64,000 nucleotides of DNA, from the NCBI GenBank assembly GCA_943737045.1, contig CALSFV010000016.1, forward strand, positions 857,001 through 921,000, in the 5' to 3' direction. Below, in pieces: positions 51,068 to 62,605 of the stretch (its first letter is position 1; each line of letters opens with the position of its first letter). The notes beneath the pieces are model-generated. The model ran no database searches, was not told where the DNA came from, and saw only the letters and a list, made by a program, of their open reading frames with translations. A program made the position numbers and the translations under genes. Source of the DNA: Parapristionchus giblindavisi (Eukaryota; Nematoda; Chromadorea; Rhabditida; Diplogasteridae).

Positions 51068-51593
51068 TCTATCGATTGATTGATTCGATTACAGTACCCT
51101 CAATACAGTAGAATTTCTGTACGATAGCCGCAATGACAATTTTTCCACATTATTGATCGATTATTCAAACAAATACAATACTTCATTTTGAATAATAATA
51201 ATGATAATCATTAAATAAATTAACGCCGGTCGCTAACCAATCACAGCACAGCACATAAGTACATGGCAGTAAAATAAAGTTGTAAACATCTTTATTCAAA
51301 ATTTATTAAATGCGAAGGGGAACGAAGGAGATCTGTGATCACAATAAAACAATATGGTTAGATGTTGGATGTTAGAGCTGTAACAATATTAACAAAAATC
51401 GATAAAGCCTAAAACTATAATTGCAAAATACAGGAATTTTTAAAAAGGCGAAATCACAGGACATCTTGTTCTAAAGTGAATTGGGGTCACAACCGAAACA
51501 ATAAATATATTATTAAACAATACATGCATAGCAATTGCAAACAAATTTAGGAGACTCAATCAATCAATAAAAGTACAATTCGAAAATCAATAA
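51068..51593. other. Intergenic between POFUT1 and SURF2-like
   Basis: AT-rich, no exon. Contains AATAAA-type signals (for example the minus-strand reading of TTTATT near 51290) that could serve as the POFUT1 polyadenylation signal. Confidence 0.4.
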
Positions 51594-51731
51594 TTACAGC
51601 TCAATCTTGGGACGCGTGTTCGGCTTACGGTAGCCCCAGTAGTGGGAGGTGCGAGGCTGCGACCACTTGAAGGAGCGGGAGCGGGAGACGACCGAGGAGA
51701 AGGTCGAGACGCAGTTGCCGATGAATTCATC

Positions 51732-51762
<31 letters not shown>

Positions 51763-53431
51763 TTTCAAATAGAACAAAATCACACTACGGTATCATAGGT
51801 CGAACAGCTAAGTTATCGATTTTCAAAATCCGGTCAGGTTTTTGGCAAATTTGGCTCAAAATCCGTTCACGCTTGGTACTTTGTAACATACTTTTCGACC
51901 TATCTACGGTATCCTCAGAAACCCAGCCAAAGATACCGTAACTTTGGAACTATCGATCATCAAACTTCGATACCGTACCTGCCAGTTCCAGGATCGCGAG
52001 TGACACATACGCATCATTGTCGTCGAGCTTGTAGGCGCGAACCTGAACGAGCGTACAATAAAGGCAGTCCTTGATAGGCCAAACTGTTTACCTCTCGTAT
52101 TCCATAACTTGTACTTACTTTGCTTTCACTTCAATTATTCTTATCTACTAAAAGGCACACCCCGAGTTAATTTGAAACTCTCCACTCTGGCCGCACTCTC
52201 TCGCTTTCTTTGTCAACGAGAGAGCGTTGCCAGAGCGGAGAATTTCAATTTAGATCGGGGTGTACGTTTAAAGGAAGACGTAAGTCTACTTAAATCCCCT
52301 GCATGACCCACCGCACCAATGTGCGAATGTGATAAATTATTATTATTATTATTACTACTACTTAAAGAGCAAGTACATTTCGACTTTTTCAACGCCAAAG
52401 TACTCATACTATCAACCCACATCATACGCCGACAGCGCATCGTTGATCTCCTCAATCATATGATCGCGATCGGACGCCACGAAGACGGACTTGGCGCCCG
52501 AGGACGCCACTACCTCGCGGATCTGCAATACTGTCGATGAACATTTATAATATTTTGATGTGCACAACTCCAGAAGATCAAAGTGACTAATCGCTCCAAA
52601 GGAAAATGTACGAGACGAAACCGTGATTCCACAGGCTGAATTGTGTTGCATAATACGGAACGTAGAGTCTACCAAGCGCAGCGATTGTTCGAACAGTTCC
52701 GCATGCATGACGACGTTGACAAACGTGACGTCACAAGCGTCTTTGGCAAACGCTTGTGACATTTGCCTTTGCCATTTGACATTTGCCGAGAAACCGTTTG
52801 TCAATGTTCATGCACAAGGCTTAGTTCAAGGGAAATGTTCATGTTCATGCATAGGGGAATAATGCACAAGTTGTAATAAACAATACTCGCAACTACACAA
52901 GATGAATCGCGCGGAATCATTGAATCATTAGTTTCACTTCAGTACGCCCACAATGACTCAAAACCAGGAGGTCTTCCCACATACCCACAACCGCATCCAC
53001 CATACCACATCATACATTTTCGGTACCCTCGCCGTTTAATTTTATATAGTGGGTCAATTCTCAAAATAGGGTGGGTTGATTCACAAAATTCGTTATTTTC
53101 GTTTAAAAATCGCCATTTTTAGCATCCTTTTTTTATCAAGTGGCCTGAAATGGGCCTTATATCAATCCTCGCACTGCGAGGGTATGGCAATGTATGTACC
53201 ACATCTCTACCCCCTACCGTACCCCTCTCCCCCACCTCCTACAGTATACCTGTTCGAGTACGGTATTCCTGCTGGGACCGCAGATCTCCCTGGTCAGGAA
53301 CACGTCCGAGGGCGGCTCACCGAGGCATTGGGCGGACGCGAACAGATTGCGCTCGGGGTCCACGTGCTCGCACACACGGTCCTGCAGTATATTGTATTAC
53401 TATTATTATTATTATTATTATTATTATCATT

Positions 53432-53464
<33 letters not shown>

Positions 53465-56400
53465 GATATTACGACACATATACAAAGCGGATGCAACTCG
53501 CATCGTTCTCATGAATATATTATCGTTAGATTACAGCAAAAGTCTCATCGCAGTAAACACCACAGACCGCACAGGTTGAATAGCCAGTCTGACAATGAGA
53601 CGCAAATGTGCAGGGTGGCGCACACTCTCTGGCCTCCTACTAGTCCTCATCAGGGTTGAGATTTGACGTTAACGGAATTTGACGGATTTCGAAACCGTTA
53701 ATTTCACGATTTAACGGATCCGTTAAATTCAACGATTTAACGCCCAGTCCTGGTCATCATCTCGCTCACCCCACACTCACCCAATGCTAATGAAACCCAC
53801 CGACTGCACAGCCTGAATAATCAGTGTGAAACGTAATTTCACAGGGTGGCACACACCCTACTCATCCTCGTCTCGATCTACCAGAACTCACCCAATCCCG
53901 ATCGTTCCGGAGATGAATTCCGACAAAGGGACGCGTGAGCGTCGCGTTGATGAAGGACTTGGCGCGCGAGACGATCCGCGTCGAGTACCTAAGCAATACA
54001 GACATGACTACTGTCATACATTTTAATCATACATTATCATGCCCTCACAATGTGAGGATCGACCCACTATATTCGGCTCATTTTCAGCATTCACCCACTG
54101 TATAAGACTCACTTTTTATGAGAAAGATTACTATTTAAGCGAAAAACGACGATTTTTCTAAATATACCCACTATATACAAAAGATTCAGTGAGGGCGCCG
54201 AAAATGTATGATTTAATGCGAGGATTGACCCACTCTATAATGCCCCCATTTTAGGACACTTGATAAGAAAGGAAGCTAAAAATGACGATTTATACGCGAA
54301 AATAGCTAATTTTGTGAATCAACCCACTCTATATCGAGAATTGACCCACTATATAACACGGGTCTCCTGTAAAAACGTAGGAAAATGAGACCTTTTCCCG
54401 ACAGTTTTTAAACTTTTCTCACCGATTTGGATGAGATTTATATGATTGACCATAGTGAGGTAAGGGAGAATGCCTAGCCACTTGATTTCGCCAAATTTGC
54501 ATTTTTATCGATTTTTGATCTTCCACTTCTGGCAGCCATATCTCACTAAATTTTTAACCTACAACAAAAAATTTTTTTACCAATCGATTCGAAATGAACT
54601 AATCTTGAAGATACTCACGAAAGGATACATGCAAAAACGCGATCTTCTACCTGTTTTCTTCAAAAAACTAATTTTTTGAGTACAAAATGCTAATTTTCTC
54701 AAAACTTTTTCACAAAGGATACGATTTTTATTCGTGATTCTGATTCCCCATCCTCGAATTGAGGTACGTACATATTTCATCAGTCATAACTCACGACAAG
54801 CCATATCGATCCTCAGAGAGAGCCGGACTTAGAGTTATTTACATTCAACAATAAATTTCTTATCTCACCTCTCCTCATTTTCATGCAAATTCTCAAGCAT
54901 AGTATACCAATCGAAAGCTCTCGACGAGCTCTACAAAAATTACTTAGTAGTACAAGTCATGAAATTTGACCGTATTCAAGATATTCTAGAAAATCCGTTT
55001 TTTCACTTGCAATTGTTGTGTAATGTAATCGATTCACAACGAAACATTGCTCTTTGCTTTCTCCAATGTGTGTTTAAAAAAAAATTATTTGTTAATAATG
55101 TTAAAGGAAGGAACAATAAATAAAATTGCAAAAAGGTTTATCTGAGATATTCATCATTGAAAAATAAACTTTCTGTAATACGAAACTATTCATCGATATT
55201 TCCGATATCGGAATCGGAATGATCGAAAAAACTATCCGGATCATTGAAATAGTCCTTGAGATCGGTGTGAACGAAATCATAGATAGCCTCAGCAGTGATC
55301 TCTCTATCATCCTCTTCCACATCGACATCCTCCTCGATCTGAATCTCTTCGTCCTCCAAATCCATGAGCATATCATCCAGAACTGCTCTTCTTCTTCTGC
55401 TCCTCACTCCCTCACTCTCGAGATGTTTCCTCTTCGCTGCGACGATAGTTCTGATGAGGTTCTTGATTTGTTCGTAGGTCATTCTCTCAGCGGGAAGGAT
55501 GTCCACTTTTTTCTTTCATTCTTTTCTCGACTTCCTCCGCAATGGCATCATTGTAGTACTCGTTGAAAAGTCCAGATCCTTCGCCTTCTGGTTGTACTTC
55601 CCTCCCTTCTTCGTAGTCCTTAGTGCCCATCCAATCGGCTTGGGATGATCAGCCTGCTGGTACTACTCCTGGTGCTAGTAAACACATTGGAGAAAGCAAA
55701 GAGCAATGTTTCGTTGTGAATCGATTACATTACACAACAATTGCAAGTGAAAAAACGGATTTTCTAGAATATCTTGAATACGGTCAAATTTCATGACTTG
55801 TACTACTAAGTAATTTTTGTAGAGCTCGTCGAGAGCTTTCGATTGGTATACTATGCTTGAGAATTTGCATGAAAATGAGGAGAGGTGAGATAAGAAATTT
55901 ATTGTTGAATGTAAATAACTCTAAGTCCGGCTCTCTCTGAGGATCGATATGGCTTGTCGTGAGTTATGACTGATGAAATATGTACGTACCTCAATTCGAG
56001 GATGGGGAATCAGAATCACGAATAAAAATCGTATCCTTTGTGAAAAAGTTTTGAGAAAATTAGCATTTTGTACTCAAAAAATTAGTTTTTTGAAGAAAAC
56101 AGGTAGAAGATCGCGTTTTTGCATGTATCCTTTCGTGAGTATCTTCTAGATTGGTTCATTTCGAATCGATTGGAAAAAAATTTTTTGTTGTAGGTTAAAA
56201 ATCGAGTGAGATATGGCTGCCAGAAGTGGAAGATCAAAAAATCGATAAAAATGCAAATTTGGCGAAATCAAGTGGCCAGGCCTTCTCCTTTACCTCACTA
56301 TGGTCAATCATATAAATCTCATCCAAATCGGTGAGAAAAGTTGAAAAACTGTCGGTTGGCTTCTTTCCTTCTTACAGGAGATCCGTGATAAATATAAACG

Positions 56401-59400
56401 GCGAGGGTACCGAAAATGTATGATTACTGACCCATTCCCGATGTAATCAATTACAATAATATATTTTAAAAATATACACTATGCTAATGTAACTATGCGC
56501 CGAGTGATTAGACTACAGACTACTATAATATACAAACCCATTCCCGATGTAATCAATTACAATAATATATTTTAAAAATATACACTATGCTAATGTAACT
56601 ATGCGCCGAGTGATTAGACTACAGACTACATTCTCTCCATGTCTATCATTGCAGTAACCAGTAATACGGAAATGGACAATCGATCCTGCCCTTCCCCCGC
56701 TATTCCATTTCACCCTGCGAGATCGCCGTTTCAACACCATCCCAAGACTACTCGATCTATTTCAACCCCAATAGTCATACGGACTGTATACCAATAATAT
56801 CACTAAATGGGTACAACTTGTTAGACACGTCTAAAATAACAGCAAAATTTGTTCAAGTCGACTGAGGTAAGTTACACAACCAACAATATTCAATCAGTTC
56901 GCGATCCAACTAAAGTATGGTACGGTATACTCACACTTTCGAGCACCCACATTGTGAGTGAACACTTTTTGTCGATGTGGTCAGTTTTGAGGCTCGAAAC
57001 CCAACTAGGAAAATGCGGGAGATCGAGATTAGTAAGAATCACCCCCATGTCTGGTCAGTTCCGAGTACTTGAGATGTAGATCGGGTCAGTCTTGCTCTAA
57101 TTTCGGGTCAGTTTATAATTCGCAGAAACAATAGATTGTGGGTGGGGAGAAAATGTATGATGCTGCCCTTCCCCCTATCCCATTTCACCATGCGAGATCG
57201 AAGTCTCAGCTCCAAGCCAAAACGCCTTGATCTATTTCAAATCCAATGTATCCACGATGAGTTGTACACGTCAAAAATAACAAGCTGTATTAAAATCAGC
57301 TTGCGATCGACCATAGTAAACCACAGTAACTGACATTATTCAGTCAGTTCGCGATCCAACTACAGTATGGTGGGGTATTCGTAAAAGTCGCTGGTCCCCC
57401 AATTCATGCAAATAGCAAGACACGATCGGACTCTCTGGAGAACCCTAACGGCGACCCAGCCAAAAATAACATCCCAATGCTGATAATGTAATGTAAATGC
57501 TCATTCAATCAGTTCGCGATCCAACTACATCGTGGTACAGTATGCTCACCTGAAGTGCTTCTGGTAGTGCCAGTGTCTCGACTGGGAGGGGAACGAGGAG
57601 GGCGCGCCCACGAATGCGAGCACCGGATACGTGGAGGGTGGATAGCTGATACGATATAGTAAATAAATAAATAGATAAATAAATATATAACGATAAGATG
57701 ACAAATTTTAAGAAGGGAATACGATGCTTCAGCATATTAATTCGCATATTGATCAAATATTTGCTGTCTTTTATAGTTGTTCTGATATATCAGAAAAGAC
57801 ATATTTAAATGGATGAATGAGATAATATGAAAAGGTACAAGACGATAGAAATCATATCATGGGGGAATTACAATCAAATTATGCAAACTTTGGTTGATTT
57901 ATTATGCTCATATCCAATTAATGACTATATAATTATTATGTTTAATGAATGAAACGCACCGTAGAAGACGTTGTCCTGCAATCAATCAATAAATACCGTA
58001 ATCTAGATATTGATTGATTGATGCTAATCTTATATATTATGTATAGTATGGAATCATTACAGTAATCAGAGTATATGGATTATTGATTGATTTGATTAGA
58101 TTAATGAATACATGAGAGATAGAGTCAATGGATAGAATGGAGTGAATAGAGTAGAGAATACTATAGAAGGAATCATATGAGAGACGAAGAGGAAGGAAGT
58201 AATGATCTAATTAGTAAGGAATGACAATGGATAAATAGATGGGAGGAGTAGACAAGGGATGATATAAATGAATCTATATAGCTTCTACATCAATAGTTCC
58301 ATTTGAAGATAAGAATTCTTTCCAATTAATATGAAGATTATCAGTTTTGATAAGTGATAAAAGAATGAAACATTCTCCTGATGATGGTTCCATTATCTCA
58401 AATTCAGCACTTTCAGCATTGACAGAGGAAGGGAACTGTTTAATATCCAATACAAATACATCAACTCTATTTCCATTTCCTTTCTTCTTCTTCTTATCAG
58501 TTTGTACATTGAGAGTAAAGGCTAGACTATTTGAAGTGAGATCAAATTTAGTGAATGTTCCATTTGATAAGAGTTTAGATGGTGATCCAGGCTTCTTGAA
58601 GTGAGTTACTATTGAATTGAGTAAACTCTTCTTCTTCTTCAGTCCATGAGCTTTCAACATCAATTGAACTTTAGTACCAGAATCAGAAACAACGATGACA
58701 AATACATTACGTGTTCCAATACTATCAACAGATGTTGAACTTCCAGAAGGGGATGATTCCTTCTTAGATGGAATAGATACTCTTTTAGATGGAGATGATG
58801 ACATCTTAGGTGATGATGATGATGGAGGAGGAGATGGATACTTTGTCTCTTCTACTTCCATTGATTACTAATCAATAAATATGAATTGACATCTTGAGTC
58901 ACTGGGATAAATCCGAATATCAATGTATCAAATGTATCTACGGATTATGTTCGCAACCTCAAACCGGCATACACCGGGTGGCTTCCTTTAAAGGCACACC
59001 CGAGCTAATTTTGCTCACCACATTGGCAATAATCTCTCACAGTAAAGGAAAGCGAGAGAGTGAGGTCAGAGAGGGTTTTTAGACTTGTGGTACACGGTGT
59101 TCCCCACAAACAACGCCTAATTCTGTTCCAGCATGGATAATCAATATTTAAAATAAAATTATTTAAAAAAAAATAAATAATATCCCCACCTGGTCGCCCA
59201 TCTCTCCCTCTCCTTCATCGTGCCCACTCCGAATCCGCCCGTCGCCGCACCGTAGAAGACGTTGTCCTGCAATCAATCAATAAATACCGTAATCTAGATA
59301 TTGATTGATTGATGCTAATCTACCGTAACCCCAATATCATCATGTCACTGTTCCTGCTTGTGCAATGTCAATGTTAGGAAATGTTTTTTTTTCTTCGAGA

Positions 59401-62400
59401 GAGATAGCACGAGCTCAGCTACGCCCATACACCCTCACAGAATTATTTTCATAGTCGATTTAGAAAAATCGTTATTTTTTCGCTTAAATTGTAATCTTTG
59501 ACTTAAAAAAATGAGCTATATAGTGGGTCGACCCTGATAATGAGCCGTATATAGTGGGTCAATCCTCACACTGCGAGGGTATGAAAATTTATGGCTACGA
59601 CTCACAATTCACCCCGTGAGATCGCTGTTTCGGCACGTCGCCAAAATCTTTATTTTGGAAAAAGCAACAGTTGTTTATGCTCGCACGATGCCTAGCAATA
59701 TACATTTTCAAAATGCGGATAGATGTTCCATACATAGGGCGAAAAGTATGTTACAAAGTACCTAGCCTGACCGGATTTTGAGCCAAAATTTAACAAAAAT
59801 CAAAAAACCTGACCGGATTTTGAGCCAAAATTTAACAAAATCGGAAAACCTGACCGGATTTTGAGCCAAATTTGCCAAAAATCGGAAAACCTGACCGGAT
59901 TTTGAGCCAAAATTTAACAAAATCGGAAAACCTGACCGGATTTTGAGCCAAATTTCCAAAAATCGAAAAACCTGACCGGATTTTGAGCCAAAATTTAACA
60001 AAATCGGAAAACCTGACCGGATTTTGAGCCAAATTTGCCAAAAATCGAAAAACCTGACCGGATTTTGAGCCAAAATTTAACAAAATCGGAAAACCTGACC
60101 GGATTTTGAGCCAAAATTTAACAAAAATCAAAAAAACCTGACCGGATTTTGAGCCAAAATTTAACAAAATCGGAAAACCTGACCGGATTTTGAGCCAAAT
60201 TTGCCAAAAATCGAAAAACCTGACCGGATTTTGAAAACCGATAACCTAGCTATTCGACCTATGGTTCCATATAACAGATCCTACGAGATCCTTCCCTCCC
60301 TCTCTCCGGCCCCCCTCGCCTCACCAAAATTTCACAAAAAATCGAAAAACCTGACCGGATTTTGAGCCAAATTTGCCAAAAAAATCGAAAAGCCTGACCG
60401 GATTTTGTAAAACCGATGACCTAGCTATTCGACCTATACTTACCGCAAACTCGTCGACGCCAACATAGTCCCAGAAGGGCCCGAACGGGTTGCCGTCCTT
60501 CGCGCGACACGACAACGTCTCAAATGATTAAATAATCAATAATAAACAAAAAATTAATCAATAAATCAATCAATCAACCTTGTATTTTATCAAAATTCTA
60601 GATCCATAAATAATTCCACAATTTAAAAACCGCCCTTTCAAGTTTCAAAGTATCATAATAAGGGTTGTGTATTTTTCGTTTTCGGTTTTTTCTTTTCAAT
60701 AGATTTACGCACAGACCTGTATAGGTATCAATGAACGACGACAAGCCGTTTACCGGCAAACGTGACGTCACACCAGTAGGCGGACGCGTTTGCCAGAGAT
60801 CCTCACCCTACGGTTGTGACGTCACGTTTGCCGGCAAACGGTTTGCCGTCGTTCATGGATACGGCCTCAGATCACAGACCCATACTATACATAATGGGTG
60901 TCTCAAAATCAAAATAATAATCATATGTGTTCCAATATAAAACTATCATACCTCAGCCACTGCTCCCTCGCCACTCTCCGTCTTCTTGCCCAACTCCTGA
61001 CGCGGCTGCCAACAGAACGCTGCAATGCATATTATTATTATTATTATTATTATTATTACGCAGTATTCTGGTTCAAGCCATTTTTCTTTGCGAATTACGT
61101 CCTTTGTAAATCCCCCCCCCCCCCAGTGTGGAGAGTCAATATTATATCATATCATGTTCTTTATCCCTTTAAATATTCTCATGTCTCGTTGCGCCTCGGG
61201 CGTAGATAAATTAAAATTAAATTAAAATTAGATACTATCTAGTAGATAGGGTTACGGGATGGAGAAACGGAATACGTGAACGAGTGACTCAATTGGATCA
61301 AAAGTACCATTATCTAGAGCCTAACATTCGCAACCAGAAACCGGCATGCACCGGGTTGCGCAAAGACTATTGGTTGGTTGGAAAGACTACCAAAGGTGAA
61401 TCAAAGATCAAAGACCGAAAGATCAAAGATCATCACTACCGTACCTTTACGTTCCTCCTTCGGCCACACCTTCGGCGCGATATCCCGTTGAAACTCGGAC
61501 ATCGTTATCACCTATGAATACATTTTGTGTTAGACGCAACAGCACTATCAGAAGATATAGTCCTATGCTTTATAACACTACATCACAAAACATCCAATCA
61601 ACTGGTTTATTAAAAGATAATGAGACATTCTGTTTTTTTTTGTTTCTGTGCTTGATAAAGGTCATTAAATTAAACTATAAATATAATGAATATTTTAAAA
61701 TATCAAACCATTTTCTTGTAAGTTTCCTAAAATGTTTTGTTCATTATGTCCCCGCACAATAAAGAATTATTATTATTATTATTAAAACAACGCAAACCTG
61801 CAAACCTTGAACTAAAAAAAATGCATACCTTGAACTGCTTCTTGATCGCGGCCAGCTGAAAAACGTCCTCGAACGGCGTCATTTTCTGGAAATTTCGCAC
61901 ATTAATTAAATTTTAAAATACTCTTAAATTGCATCCATATTCATCAGCCTAATACTCAACGGTCAAAACATGGAAAAACATTCGTTCTGCTCCTCAACTA
62001 CTTCGAAATCATCCTCAACGTTTCATACCTTATTTTACATGAATAACATTAATAGATTGATAGATTTTATTACGAAAAATAATAATAATAATAATCACTG
62101 CTCACCGCAATCGTAGACCTCGGTTCGTGTCCCACTACCGGCGGCAGCACCATCGTTCGTCCGAGCACGTGGGCAAAGTGGAAGGCGCCCAGATGCTGGT
62201 CCATCTGGTTGCCGAAACGACCTATGAACAGTACCGTCATACATGGGCGAGGTACCTGGAGCTCGAGCCTACAGGGGGCATCCGAACGAAAAATGGTTAA
62301 TTTTACAGGGGCATTTATTTTTTTTCAAAAAATCACAAATCACCTAAACGTCATTTTACAGGGGTATTCCACAAAATTTCGAAAAGCCCTAATTTTACAG

Positions 62401-62605
62401 GGGCACCCCCAATATCGGCGCCAAGTATAATTACAGTAATCCGATACCGTAGTCAGCGGAACTTCCGCAACACAGTGTAATCAATCAATAATCTGCAGCA
62501 CTCACCCATGCAGGGGCAGTACATCACGTATCCGGCCGGATCCACCTCCGCGGCGGTTGCCGCTCCGGCAGCGCACAGTAGCGCCGCGAGCGCGCTCAGC
62601 AACAT
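51594..62605 (-). CDS. pofut1: GDP-fucose protein O-fucosyltransferase 1
   Basis: ER enzyme that transfers fucose from GDP-fucose to Ser/Thr in EGF repeats (Notch and others). Exons: 62506-62605, 62106-62221, 61829-61885, 61445-61511, 60952-61019, 60444-60518, 59190-59266, 57550-57645, 53892-53988, 53250-53381, 52421-52522, 51979-52042, 51594-51730; phases agree, 395 residues (human about 388). Seen in order: signal peptide [111 protein letters not shown], holding the conserved nucleotide-sugar-binding arginine; NLFASAQCLGE; SVFVASDRDHM; DEFIGNCVSTFSSVV. The C-terminus RPKIEL resembles a KDEL-type retention signal (human RDEF). Introns carry several transposons and an unrelated ORF. Confidence 0.95.
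51794..51904 (-). mobile_element. CATAGGTCGAA-family element with 8-bp target duplication
   Basis: In the last POFUT1 intron. Flanks TACGGTAT and TACGGTAT; the right terminal base is changed (CCTATC). Confidence 0.8.
52150..52271. mobile_element. GGCACACCCCGAG-family hairpin element
   Basis: AAAGGCACACCCCGAGTTAA at the left and GATCGGGGTGTACGTTTA at the right, enclosing a strong hairpin (CTCTCTCGCTTTCTTTG against its complement). Best-preserved copy in the window. Confidence 0.7.
52705..52813. mobile_element. GTGACGTCA-containing hairpin element
   Basis: Begins GCATGACGACGTTGACAAAC and ends GTTTGTCAATGTTCATGC; contains ACGTGACGTCACAAGCG. Confidence 0.6.
53011..53196. mobile_element. CATACATTTTCG-family element with 8-bp target duplication
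   Basis: Starts CATACATTTTCGGTACCCTC and ends GGCAATGTATG. Perfect flanks TACCACAT (53003-53010 and 53197-53204). It ends 54 bp from the donor of POFUT1 exon 53250-53381. Confidence 0.85.
53398..53462. repeat. (ATT)n microsatellite
   Basis: Imperfect trinucleotide run in a POFUT1 intron. Confidence 0.9.
54357..56387. mobile_element. 2.0 kb element with ~700 bp inverted arms and a protein gene in the loop
   Basis: Arms 54357-55076 and 55680-56387 are inverted copies; termini CACGGGTCTCCTGTAA and TTACAGGAGATCCGTG. ATAA on both sides may be the target duplication. The sequence on either side is one CATACATTTTCG-family element (ACCCACTATATAA to the left; AATATAAACGGCGAGGGTAC to the right), so this element inserted into that one. 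Confidence 0.8.
55186..55630 (-). pseudogene. Cargo gene of the inverted-arm element, frameshifted
   Basis: Two overlapping frames: 55487-55630 (MGTKDYEEGREVQPEGEG to a stop) and 55186-55506 (VDILPAERMTYEQIKNLI, ending SDIGNIDE). They appear to be one protein broken by a one-base change in the A run near 55508. Further upstream, about 55670-55590, a third frame reads HPKPIGWALRTTKKGGKY. The tail is strongly acidic. The QIKNLI and GWALRTTKKGG pieces faintly resemble proteins seen with invertebrate mobile elements; no transposase motif was recognised. Confidence 0.55.
56388..57549. other. Repeat-rich part of a POFUT1 intron
   Basis: Contains the right end of a CATACATTTTCG element (to about 56425), a direct tandem repeat of about 98 bp (56439-56536 region repeated from 56537), and several copies of CACCCTGCGAGATCGCCGTT and CAGTTCGCGATCCAACTA. 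No exon. Confidence 0.55.
57955..58030 (-). repeat. 76-bp direct repeat of a POFUT1 intron-exon boundary
   Basis: Identical to 59246-59321. On the minus strand it holds the end of the preceding intron, the acceptor attgcag and the first 21 bases of exon 59190-59266 (encoding DNVFYGA). The copy lies in the next intron, with 1.2 kb including an unrelated ORF between the repeats. Confidence 0.9.
58274..58861 (-). CDS. Intronless ORF of unusual composition, 195 residues
   Basis: Same strand as POFUT1, inside its intron 57646-59189. N-terminal 50 residues are Ser/Pro/Lys-rich (PSPPPSSSSPKMSSSPSKR); the rest (TRNVFVIVVSDSGTKVQLML through EIMEPSSGECFILLSLIKTD) alternates hydrophobic residues as in a beta-rich domain, possibly C2-like, which is a guess. 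Codons strongly prefer A or T at the third position, unlike the surrounding genes, and there are no introns. It lies between two copies of a 76-bp direct repeat (57955 and 59246). Options: captured foreign DNA, a retroposed gene, or part of a mobile element. Family not recognised. Confidence 0.5.
   Translation of the reverse strand: MEVEETKYPSPPPSSSSPKMSSSPSKRVSIPSKKESSPSGSSTSVDSIGTRNVFVIVVSDSGTKVQLMLKAHGLKKKKSLLNSIVTHFKKPGSPSKLLSNGTFTKFDLTSNSLAFTLNVQTDKKKKKGNGNRVDVFVLDIKQFPSSVNAESAEFEIMEPSSGECFILLSLIKTDNLHINWKEFLSSNGTIDVEAI
58986..59098. mobile_element. GGCACACCCCGAG-family hairpin element
   Basis: TTAAAGGCACACCCGAGCTAA at the left with a GAGAGA hairpin core; the right end is eroded. Confidence 0.55.
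59426..59593. mobile_element. CATACATTTTCG-family element, diverged
   Basis: Starts CATACACCCTCACAG and ends CGAGGGTATGAAAATTTATG. The flanks GCTACGCC and GCTACGAC match at 7 of 8 bases. Confidence 0.75.
59733..60263 (+). mobile_element. Expanded CATAGGTCGAA-family element
   Basis: Longest copy: about 12 internal units of 36-42 bp (each with CCTGACCGGATTTTGAGCC) between intact termini. Perfect flanks GTTCCATA (59725-59732 and 60264-60271). Units alternate between two forms, with TTTGCCAAAAATCGAAAA or TTTAACAAAATCGGAAAA. Confidence 0.9.
60325..60437 (+). mobile_element. Left-truncated CATAGGTCGAA-family element
   Basis: Only the right end (CTATTCGACCTATA) and two units remain; ends about 6 bp from the donor of POFUT1 exon 60444-60518. 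Confidence 0.7.
60729..60858. mobile_element. GTGACGTCA-containing hairpin element, best copy
   Basis: Ends ATGAACGACGACAAGCCGTT and its near complement. Contains CCGGCAAACGTGACGTCACA and the mirror copy GTGACGTCACGTTTGCCGGC. Confidence 0.7.

Noticed and set aside
59762..60167. Minus-strand ORFs with KIRSGF-type repeats
   Set aside because: Translation of the internal units of the expanded CATAGGTCGAA element.
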